Positions 5,957 through 10,932 of a DNA stretch of 10,932 nucleotides are shown here, piece after piece. The stretch covers positions 1 through 10,932 of the forward strand of contig JAVVPN010000092.1 of NCBI GenBank assembly GCA_036655755.1. Direction: 5' to 3'. Below the pieces are notes generated by a model. That model worked only from the letters and a program-made list of their open reading frames with translations. It searched no databases and was not told the origin of the DNA. How positions within the stretch are numbered: the first letter of the stretch is position 1; each line of letters begins with the position of its first letter. The position numbers and the translations under genes were made by a program. This DNA comes from JAUNSR01 sp036655755 (lineage in GTDB: Bacteria; Bacteroidota; Bacteroidia; Bacteroidales; JAUNSR01).

Positions 5957-6040
5957 ATGAAGGTTTTAAAGCCGCCGTTATTTTCGGAAATGACTGATAA
6001 TAATCAATTATTAGTCGCTTTTATGTTTTATATACGGTAG
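5957..6040 (+). CDS. Candidate 27-residue leader ORF upstream of the TPR-HTH regulator
   Basis: ATG at 5957 to TAG at 6038-6040 encodes a 27-residue peptide starting MKVLKPPLFSEMT and ending FMFYIR. AGGAG (5946-5950) lies 6 nt upstream, a textbook Shine-Dalgarno, which is unusual in this phylum. The ORF ends 42 nt before the regulator's start codon. No family is recognised. It could be a leader peptide, a small protein or chance; the reported -7 element of the regulator lies downstream of it, so it would need its own promoter. Confidence 0.2.
   Translation: MKVLKPPLFSEMTDNNQLLVAFMFYIR
5992..6016. promoter_or_regulatory. Bulged inverted repeat in the RRM / TPR-HTH divergent region
   Basis: GACT (5992-5995) plus AATAAT (5999-6004) pair fully with ATTATT plus AGTC (6007-6016), apart from an extra GAT in the left arm. 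It lies between the two divergent genes, about 65-90 nt upstream of the regulator's ATG. Candidate operator; no binder identified. Confidence 0.3.
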
Positions 6041-6055
6041 AAAAACGGAAACTTC
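6031..6055 (+). repeat. Copy 2 of the 25-bp near-repeat (upstream of the TPR-HTH gene)
   Basis: TATACGGTAGAAAA, an extra A, CGGAAA, one substitution, TTC: 23 matching bases to 3726-3749. It begins 52 nt before the regulator's ATG, nearly the same distance as copy 1 from the DUF721 gene. Confidence 0.6.
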
Positions 6056-6075
6056 GGAAATTCGGAATAGTTTTG
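6046..6075 (+). promoter_or_regulatory. Promoter region of the TPR-HTH gene with iterated CGGAA
   Basis: Exact -7 element TAGTTTTG at 6068-6075. CGGAA is repeated at 6046, 6055 and 6063 (8-9 nt apart), where a -33 box and spacer would be, and TTCGGAAA also occurs at 5983-5990. No clear TTTG -33 box is present, which suggests an activator-dependent or autoregulated promoter (inference). Transcription would start near 6080. Confidence 0.4.
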
Positions 6076-6082
6076 TGTTTTT

Positions 6083-7657
6083 ATGAATAGATATACAATG
6101 AGATATAGATTGATAAATAGACTTGAAATTCAGAAAATGGCTCTTTTTTGCGTCATTTTTTTATTGATGGTAGGATGTAACTCGAGAGAAAGAGAGATGA
6201 ACCGCTTGTTGGAAGAGATTGATCTGAAAGAAAAAAACGGGTTGCCCCTGGTGGATGACTCGCTTTTCCTACAGGAAGCATACCGCTTTTTCCATGAAAA
6301 CAATAATACGCTTCAACAGATTCGTACATTATTTTATCGGGGTAGTTTGCAAGAGGAGGCAGGCCATTATCAGGTTGCACTTGTTTTGTTTAAAGAAGCT
6401 ACCATGCTGGCCGAAGAATCGAAAGATTTATATTGGCAATCTTATTTATATAGTAAACTCGGATTTCTTTATATGAAAGAGTATAATGTGCCCACCGCAC
6501 AGGATTACCTTGATCTGGCTTTACAAACCGGACGTGATATCGCCCCGTCTATCTCTGATATCGGATATCAGTTACAATTCGGTCGGTCGTTTCTTTTTTC
6601 AGGTCATCCGGAGCTTGCCTTATCTTATTTCGAGTCGATTCGTCCGTTAATCCGGCACGCCGATTCTCGCTATACCAAACTCTACCGAAGCATGGGGTTG
6701 GCATATTCCCAACTGCATCAGTATGACTCGGCAATCGAGGCCATTAATATCTCATTGCATGATGAAACAGATCCCGAATATAAAATGATCTGCGAAATGG
6801 CATTGCTCGAGATGGCGATTAATCGTAAAGACAAAGCCGCTATCGATAAGCATAAGGCGCATATCGACTTGTTACTGCCTGACGTACTCAATCTCGATCT
6901 GCATCAAGAATATTATCGAATCTGTTCGTTGATTTATGCCGGGACGGGCGATTATAAACAGGCTTTCGACGAGATGTCGCGCTCTTATTTTTATGAAGAT
7001 AATAAACTTACCCATCTTGGGCGACTTTCTGTAGATGAAGGGGTGCTGAAGCGGTATCAGGAAAAGATGAGCTTCGAAAACAAAGAATTGAAGTCGGGCA
7101 GGCGTTGGCTCGGTTTTAGCATCCTCGGCAGTTGGGTGTTGACCGCAACCGTTGCATTGGTGGTCAAGAAAAAGCGGCAGCGTAAATACTTCGATTTCGA
7201 ACAGAAAATTGAATTGCTCGAGGAGATGGCCAAGCGTAACAATGGCGAAACTGCCGATCTGAAAGGCTTGATCATCCGTGATCTTGAAATTATAAAACGG
7301 ATAGCGCTCTATAAGTCGCAACACTCCCGCGATTCATCGTTTGTCGATCAGTTCAATCGTTTGGTGACTGTCGATAAGCACAATCCGTTTGAACTGGAGT
7401 GGCAGAAGTTATATACAGATGTCGATCGGCTTTACGATGGTTTTTACACAAAGCTCCAAACCTTCTCGTCCGATTTTACCGAAAAAGAATTGCAATTATG
7501 CTGTCTGATGAAAATCGGATTTAAAACCGATGAGGTGGCGGCCATCTGGGATCAGAGTGTATATTCGGTACAGAAATACAGGTCGAATGTGCGACGCAAA
7601 CTGAAGACTCCCGAAGGAGCGGACATTATAGAATATTTAAAGGAAAGAGGCTGCTGA
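6083..7657 (+). CDS. Membrane TPR sensor with C-terminal DNA-binding HTH
   Basis: A 524-residue one-component regulator. The N-terminus has a signal with lipobox-like LLMVGC (acylation at C32), then helical TPR-type repeats (about 80-305, for example around YRSMGLAYSQLHQYDSAIEA and AGTGDYKQAFDEMS), a membrane helix (342-361), a basic stop-transfer KKKRQRK, a coiled-coil stretch (366-386), and a C-terminal LuxR-like HTH (about 465-508, TEKELQLCCLMKIGFKTDEV then a basic helix with KYRSNVRRKL). Topology: TPRs in the periplasm, HTH in the cytoplasm. This design is widespread in Bacteroidota; the ligand is unknown. The start is uncertain: from 6083 the mRNA would be almost leaderless, and ATG 6098 would leave a better n-region. 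Its neighbour nhaD is a possible target, not shown. Its stop codon lies inside its terminator loop. Confidence 0.88.
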   Translation: MNRYTMRYRLINRLEIQKMALFCVIFLLMVGCNSREREMNRLLEEIDLKEKNGLPLVDDSLFLQEAYRFFHENNNTLQQIRTLFYRGSLQEEAGHYQVALVLFKEATMLAEESKDLYWQSYLYSKLGFLYMKEYNVPTAQDYLDLALQTGRDIAPSISDIGYQLQFGRSFLFSGHPELALSYFESIRPLIRHADSRYTKLYRSMGLAYSQLHQYDSAIEAINISLHDETDPEYKMICEMALLEMAINRKDKAAIDKHKAHIDLLLPDVLNLDLHQEYYRICSLIYAGTGDYKQAFDEMSRSYFYEDNKLTHLGRLSVDEGVLKRYQEKMSFENKELKSGRRWLGFSILGSWVLTATVALVVKKKRQRKYFDFEQKIELLEEMAKRNNGETADLKGLIIRDLEIIKRIALYKSQHSRDSSFVDQFNRLVTVDKHNPFELEWQKLYTDVDRLYDGFYTKLQTFSSDFTEKELQLCCLMKIGFKTDEVAAIWDQSVYSVQKYRSNVRRKLKTPEGADIIEYLKERGC

Positions 7658-7670
7658 CTCTTTCCTTTTT
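7640..7670 (+). terminator. Terminator of the TPR-HTH gene
   Basis: AAGGAAAGAG (7640-7649) pairs perfectly with CTCTTTCCTT (7658-7667) around an 8-nt loop that contains the TGA stop codon (7655-7657), followed by a long T-run. The left arm codes for the last Lys-Glu-Arg of the protein. Confidence 0.9.
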
Positions 7671-8088
7671 TTTGTGCTTTTGAAGATAATTTGCATTATA
7701 AAAACAGTACGTCAAGGTTGAAATCATGTATTACAAGAAATACCAGGTTGTATTGTTTTTAAGTGGTTGTAAATCAATTGTTTTTAAAATAGGGTTACAA
7801 GTATTTTCTATGCTATTACAAATGGCGTTTTAGCTTCAAGATACTACTTTTGGACTGTTCGAAATAAATTTTTTGAATTGATGAAGAGAGATGTTATAAT
7901 CTTCGGAGTGGCTCTCGATGTGAATCGATAATGTCAAATGTGAACTAAACAATCAGATTGTCTCTTGAGCATTTTAACTAAACCTTATCTTGTTTAGTGA
8001 GACGTTTAATCTAAACCTTACTTTAGCTGCTCCGGGTTTATAACATTCATTCATTAATTGGCGGATAATAAATAAATTTTTACTTTAT
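7671..8088 (+). promoter_or_regulatory. 418-nt intergenic region upstream of nhaD
   Basis: No convincing gene. An exact -7 element TACTTTTG lies at 7845-7852, without a clear -33 box; it would give a leader of about 230 nt. Within that leader are a TCGAT/ATCGA stem with a GTGA (GNRA) loop at 7915-7928, an ACAAT/ATTGT stem at about 7949-7961, and the CTAAAC/GTTTAG array. Upstream, TTACAA occurs at 7731, 7795 and 7816 and as TTGTAA at 7767, and ATTGTTTTTAA is repeated at 7752 and 7777. I do not recognise a known riboswitch here. Confidence 0.4.
7945..8020 (+). repeat. CTAAAC / GTTTAG hexamer array upstream of nhaD
   Basis: CTAAAC at 7945-7950, 7978-7983 and 8011-8016, and its complement GTTTAG at 7992-7997. 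The last two direct copies extend to CTAAACCTTA (7978-7987 and 8011-8020), 33 nt apart. GTTTAG can pair with the copy before it (loop 8 nt) or after it (loop 13 nt), so two exclusive RNA hairpins are possible. Repeated protein sites are the alternative. Confidence 0.45.
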
Positions 8089-9522
8089 ATGGTTGCATTA
8101 ATGGGAGTCCTATTTGTAATAGGATATGTTTTGATTTCCCTTGAACATTCAATTAAAATCAATAAGGCCGCAACGGCACTCGTTGTCAGCATGGTATTAT
8201 GGACGATTTATGCTTTTGCCGCTCCCTGGTTGGTACCCGCATTAAACGGAACGGAATTTCAACATTATCTAATGGTCAATCCGGCCCTGGCTTCATTGTC
8301 ACAACATGCACAGGTAATAGATTATGTAGTAAACGTACAGTTGTTGGAGCATGTGGGAGATGTTGGCGAAATTATATTCTTCCTGATGGGAGCCATGACA
8401 GTAGTCGAGCTGATCGATGTGCATTCGGGTTTTTCAATTATCACCGATAAGATTACCACCCGCAATAAGCGCAAACTGCTTTGGCTGTTGGTGCTGATCA
8501 CCTTCTTCCTGTCGGCAGTAATCGATAATCTGACAACGGCAATCGTAATGGTTGCATTATTAAATAAAATTGTTCCCGAAAAAACCGAGCGCTGGTGGTT
8601 TGCAAGTATCCTTATTCTTGCGGCAAACAGCGGGGGTGCATGGTCGCCCATCGGTGATGTTACAACTATTTTGCTATGGGTAAAAGGTACGGTTACGCCG
8701 TCGAGCCTGATGCTGTATGTGTTATTGCCAAGCATTGTCTCAGTGTTGGTTCCTTTGGCAATCGTCTCTCGCAACATGCATGGCGACGTAACCCCTGTAC
8801 CCGCTAGCGCGAAACAACATAAAACACATGAACAGGTGGTGGATTATCGCCGCAAACTTACGATCTTGATATTGGGTATCGGCGGTCTGCTAAGTGTGCC
8901 ACTGTATAAAAGCCTTACGCATTTGCCTCCGTTTACCGGAGTAATGCTTGTGTTGGGTGTGTTATGGATGATCACCGACTATATGTACCGTAAAATGCCT
9001 GATGATCTTCCTTTTCATTTACGGGTGGCAACAGTGATTAAACGCATCGATATATCCACCTTGCTGTTTTTTATGGGAATCCTAATGTCGGTAGCGGCAT
9101 TACAGGCTGCAGGAGCGCTCACTACGGCGTCGCATTTCCTTGAAAACAGTTTCCGCAACGTATATGTGATCAATCTGCTGATCGGGCTTCTTTCGGCTGT
9201 AGTAGATAATGTACCGCTTGTTGCCGCTGCGTTGGGATTGTATCCTATCGTAGATCCGGCTACATTGCCCACACTTGCCGATCCGGCATTCATGGAGTAT
9301 TTCGTACGCGACGGTATCTACTGGCATTTCCTGACCTATTGTGCCGGTGTCGGAGGCAGTTTGTTGATTATCGGTTCTGCTGCCGGAGTCGTTGTGATGG
9401 GAATGGAAAAAATACATTTTACCTGGTATCTCAAAAAAATATCTTTACTGGCATTGTTGGGATATCTTGCCGGAGCCGCTGTCTTTATATTGGAAGTATG
9501 GCTGATACATGGTAAATTATAA
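8089..9522 (+). CDS. nhaD: Na+/H+ antiporter of the NhaD family
   Basis: Inner-membrane antiporter of the ArsB/NhaD (ion transporter) superfamily that exports Na+ (and Li+) in exchange for protons, for salt and alkaline pH tolerance. It is 477 residues with about 12-13 membrane segments. The family's two-fold internal repeat is plain: SAVIDNLTTAIV (142-153) matches SAVVDNVPLVAA (369-380), both with the Asp-Asn pair of a broken helix, and NSGGAWSPIGDVTT (180-193) matches GVGGSLLIIGSAAG (420-433). D146 and D373 are the likely ion-site acids. It starts with ATG 8089 at the onset of the first helix. Monocistronic, with a long repeat-bearing upstream region and its own terminator. Complete and apparently intact. 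Confidence 0.95.
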   Translation: MVALMGVLFVIGYVLISLEHSIKINKAATALVVSMVLWTIYAFAAPWLVPALNGTEFQHYLMVNPALASLSQHAQVIDYVVNVQLLEHVGDVGEIIFFLMGAMTVVELIDVHSGFSIITDKITTRNKRKLLWLLVLITFFLSAVIDNLTTAIVMVALLNKIVPEKTERWWFASILILAANSGGAWSPIGDVTTILLWVKGTVTPSSLMLYVLLPSIVSVLVPLAIVSRNMHGDVTPVPASAKQHKTHEQVVDYRRKLTILILGIGGLLSVPLYKSLTHLPPFTGVMLVLGVLWMITDYMYRKMPDDLPFHLRVATVIKRIDISTLLFFMGILMSVAALQAAGALTTASHFLENSFRNVYVINLLIGLLSAVVDNVPLVAAALGLYPIVDPATLPTLADPAFMEYFVRDGIYWHFLTYCAGVGGSLLIIGSAAGVVVMGMEKIHFTWYLKKISLLALLGYLAGAAVFILEVWLIHGKL

Positions 9523-9597
9523 TTGACTGAATCATAGAAACCAGATATTAAATTCAGTATCACAGTCTAAATTAGGTTAGAGTTTAAGTGAGATGAG

Positions 9598-9635
9598 AAT
9601 GGGGGTAGTCCAATTTGGATATACTCCCATTTTTT
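9598..9635 (+). terminator. Terminator of nhaD
   Basis: AATGGGGGTA (9598-9607) pairs with TACTCCCATT (9622-9631), with one G-U pair, and an inner TCCA/TGGA stem tops the loop. T-run follows to 9635. About 75 nt past the nhaD stop. Confidence 0.85.
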
Positions 9636-9647
9636 ATTGCGGATAAA

Positions 9648-9797
9648 TTATCTGGTGTATTCGATAGTACTGGTAGTGATTACCCCGCTATCCTTAGTCT
9701 CTTTAGATGAATAAATTTGATGTTCATTGGGATGTGAAATAAGGAGTTTTGTATTCGTGGCGATATCGAGAGGGATAGGACGGTTTATAGCGGGAGC
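9648..9797 (-). pseudogene. Possible C-terminal remnant of an unidentified protein
   Basis: A minus-strand frame open for 49 codons, from just after a TAG at 9800-9798 to a TAA at 9650-9648. It has no start codon, yet reads like natural protein (for example KLLISHPNEHQIYSSKET, ending TIEYTR). It begins right after the 9814-9848 terminator. It may be the tail of a decayed gene, but with 49 codons chance is a real alternative. Product unknown. Confidence 0.2.
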
Positions 9798-9814
9798 CTA
9801 AGAAAACAGCCAAT

Positions 9815-9848
9815 AAAAAAAGCCCGAAAGCTTTCGCTTCCGGGCTTT
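9815..9848 (-). terminator. Strong minus-strand terminator with GAAA loop
   Basis: On minus, 9848-9836 pairs with 9831-9819 (13 bp, one G-U; AAAGCCCGGAAGC with GCTTTCGGGCTTT) around a GAAA (GNRA) loop, and seven T residues follow or overlap the stem end. No intact gene lies upstream of it: its neighbour is the tRNA-like sequence at 9853-9877, 4 nt away, the usual spacing for a tRNA terminator. Confidence 0.9.
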
Positions 9849-9852
9849 GCCA

Positions 9853-9877
9853 GCGGAGAAAGAGGAATATGAACCCC
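9853..9877 (-). pseudogene. Degraded tRNA-Ser-like 3' end (possible integration scar)
   Basis: Read on minus, 25 nt from GGGGTTC to CTTTCTCCGC resemble the T-arm and acceptor 3' end of bacterial tRNA-Ser: GGTTC, a loop, and the CTCTCTCC-like acceptor strand ending in discriminator G. Against the tRNA-Ser 3' end I recall from Bacteroides, about 20 of 24 bases agree, with changes in the T-loop (including the normally invariant A58 position) and stems. No 5' half is present, so it cannot be a working tRNA. Such 3' ends are left by elements that integrate in tRNA genes. The comparison is from memory. Confidence 0.35.
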
Positions 9878-9891
9878 ATCCTCAACCATTT

Positions 9892-9943
9892 ATTATCAAG
9901 CTGATAATTGTGTATAATTTCTTTTGGTAACGTTTCGGTAACG
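9892..9943. repeat. Palindrome and tandem GGTAACG repeats beside the tRNA-like scar
   Basis: ATTATCA (9892-9898) and TGATAAT (9902-9908) are perfect 7-bp arms around AGC. Next to them GGTAACG occurs at 9926-9932 and 9937-9943, 11 nt apart (one helical turn). Short phased repeats beside an attachment site would suit integrase or excisionase arm sites, but no recombinase gene is present. Function unknown. Confidence 0.35.
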
Positions 9944-10062
9944 AGATTTTGACGCCCATTGGTAGCAATATACTTACTACGACATGTACTATCAAAACTC
10001 TTATTGGGCAAGGACTCTAGGTGTCATGTTTTTGAGTATTATTGAAAACCGGTGTCAATGGA

Positions 10063-10365
10063 TTAGATAATATAATCAACACATGCGCGATCCTGCTTTA
10101 ATGGTCCTATTAAATTTTTAGCGACTGCGACATGATCCGGATGTTGCGCATATTCGGCAAGATGCTCCATTGAGTCGAATTCAGTAATTAACGATAGGTC
10201 AAATTGCTCGGCCGGATTGCTGTTAATACCTACTTCGATAGCTTTTAAAACTTCAACTTTTCCTTTCAAGTTCAATAGTGCTTGCTTAATGTTTGCTAAC
10301 GATGTTAAGCGCTCCTCTGCCGTAGCAAATGGTCCAAGTTTAAATAGGACAATGTGCTTTACCAT
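10063..10365 (-). CDS. Dabb-family (stress-responsive alpha/beta-barrel) protein
   Basis: A 100-residue protein that is one Dabb domain (dimeric ferredoxin-like barrel): start MVKHIVLFKL, a charged helix (16-34), the second strand EVLKAIEVGIN, then FDLSLITEFDSMEHLAEYAQHPDHVAVA (55-83, key H76 and H79) and a C-terminal VDYII strand. Family members range from plant stress proteins to small enzymes and sugar-metabolism neighbours; no catalytic role can be read here. It follows the GH20 gene by 22 nt on the same strand, so it is probably co-transcribed with it. No clear terminator follows its stop. Confidence 0.9.
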   Translation of the reverse strand: MVKHIVLFKLGPFATAEERLTSLANIKQALLNLKGKVEVLKAIEVGINSNPAEQFDLSLITEFDSMEHLAEYAQHPDHVAVAKNLIGPLKQDRACVDYII

Positions 10366-10387
10366 ATTGATATTTTATTTTAATGTG

Positions 10388-10932
10388 TTATTGTAATTCA
10401 GGGCATGGGTATCCGTTAATTCCCATGGCTTCCCAACGCCCAACAACCGGACGTAGACGGGTTACAAAGTTATCAAAATCTTTTTGTGCTGGTTGTGTCC
10501 ATCCCACTTCAGCATAAGCGGCAATACGTGGAAAAGTCATTTTGTTTAGAATTTCCTTGGTTGGAACAAACTCTGTCCACATTTGACATCCTGAGCCAAT
10601 TATATTTTGGTGGTATTGTTGTGGTAAGTTTTTTGGTATAGGATCAAAATGATAGGCTTTTTTAAGAGGAATACTAGCATAGTCGTAATCGAGATAGGTT
10701 GATCCACTATGGGAATTTACAAGACGGTATCCATCTTGAGCAGCTTTTACGAGCTCTTTTAAATCGCCGGCCCAGAATTGCACGACAACATTAGGAGCAA
10801 TCTTTGTGCTTGTTTCGCTAAATTTAATGTTATCACTGGCGTGAAGGTTTTTTCCTAATATTTCATTCCATCCCATCATGCTAGCACCTTTCTTCTGAAT
10901 AAATTGCGACATAATGTTTGTAAACTCTATCT
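10388..10932 (-). CDS. GH20 beta-N-acetylhexosaminidase, C-terminal part (cut by window edge)
   Basis: The reading frame is open through the right edge (6 further codons precede the Met at 10912), so this is the 3' portion of a longer gene, about 180 residues visible. It matches the second half of the GH20 TIM barrel, which removes terminal GlcNAc/GalNAc from glycans: KKGASMMGWNEIL, VVVQFWAGD, NSHSGSTYLDY, and SGCQMWTEFVPT with the substrate-lining Trp, then FPRIAAYAEVGWT. The Asp-Glu catalytic pair and any signal peptide lie outside the window. It ends soon after the barrel (GYPCPELQ), without an accessory domain. A glycan-foraging role fits the phylum. Sampled lines are AT-richer than the recF region. 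Confidence 0.92.
   Translation of the reverse strand, partial: IEFTNIMSQFIQKKGASMMGWNEILGKNLHASDNIKFSETSTKIAPNVVVQFWAGDLKELVKAAQDGYRLVNSHSGSTYLDYDYASIPLKKAYHFDPIPKNLPQQYHQNIIGSGCQMWTEFVPTKEILNKMTFPRIAAYAEVGWTQPAQKDFDNFVTRLRPVVGRWEAMGINGYPCPELQ

Noticed and set aside
6872..7324. 150-codon minus-strand frame inside the TPR-HTH gene
   Set aside because: The plus-strand protein has clear domains across this stretch; the antisense frame shows no family features.
7858..8088. Known Li+/Na+ riboswitch upstream of nhaD
   Set aside because: I could not match the region to the conserved sequence of any described ion riboswitch class; only simple stems and hexamer repeats are visible.
8322..8777. 151-codon minus-strand frame inside nhaD
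   Set aside because: Covers conserved nhaD helices; its Ser/Thr/Ile-rich product is what the antisense of membrane-helix codons gives.
9663..9993. Inverted GATAGTAC (9663-9670) and GTACTATC (9986-9993) as possible transposon ends
   Set aside because: Only 8 bp match, the 330 bp between them hold no transposase, and no target duplication is seen.
9724..10011. Minus-strand open frame of 95 codons starting MPNKSF
   Set aside because: It runs straight through the tRNA-like sequence and the 13-bp terminator hairpin, has no recognisable domain, and its arginine/tyrosine-rich end is typical of a chance frame.
10020..10057. Repeated GGTGTCA (10020 and 10051) after the Dabb gene
   Set aside because: Seven bases only and no stem or U-tract, so neither a terminator nor a meaningful repeat can be supported.
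1..10932. CRISPR array, complete insertion sequence, rRNA or phage genes
   Set aside because: No regularly spaced long repeats, transposase motifs, rRNA sequence or phage structural genes were found on either strand.

Overview
The window looks like a chromosomal segment of a Bacteroidales bacterium (Bacteroidota). Three things point that way. Several intergenic regions carry the Bacteroidota sigma-ABfr type -7 element TAnnTTTG instead of a TATAAT box. Shine-Dalgarno sequences are almost absent. The gene content is typical: a cambialistic-type Fe/Mn superoxide dismutase, a single-domain RRM RNA-binding protein, a TPR-membrane-HTH regulator and an NhaD antiporter. I cannot name a genus from sequence alone.

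Left part (1-2640), all on the minus strand. A promoter-like sequence at the edge points out of the window. It is followed by an exported superoxide dismutase, lumazine synthase (ribH) and a membrane-anchored TPR protein. Hairpin terminators separate these genes.

Middle (2599-5822). A plus-strand operon, divergent from the TPR gene, holds recF, a DUF721/DciA-like gene and a hot-dog thioesterase. recF and the DUF721 gene are 7 nt apart, and the thioesterase ATG directly follows the DUF721 stop. It converges on a CPBP-family intramembrane protease: the two stop codons overlap inside one perfect 12-1-12 palindrome that serves as terminator. Behind the protease lies the small RRM protein gene, also on minus.

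Right-centre (5823-9640). A 524-residue sensor-regulator (lipoprotein-like signal, TPRs, one membrane helix, cytoplasmic HTH) is followed, after a terminator and a 430-nt repeat-containing intergenic region, by nhaD. The order suggests, without proof, that the regulator may act on nhaD.

Right end (9640-10932). About 420 bp lack an intact gene. They hold a short coding-frame remnant, a strong minus-strand terminator, a sequence resembling the 3' end of a degraded tRNA-Ser, and a perfect palindrome. Beyond lie a Dabb-domain gene and the 3' part of a GH20 beta-N-acetylhexosaminidase gene, which sample as more AT-rich than the recF region. I read this as a likely boundary between core and accessory DNA.

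No rRNA, intact tRNA, CRISPR array or complete insertion sequence is visible. No wholly new multi-gene system is evident. The most interesting points are the tRNA-like scar, the near-identical 25-bp element upstream of two different genes, terminators that share bases with stop codons or promoters, and the hexamer array upstream of nhaD.
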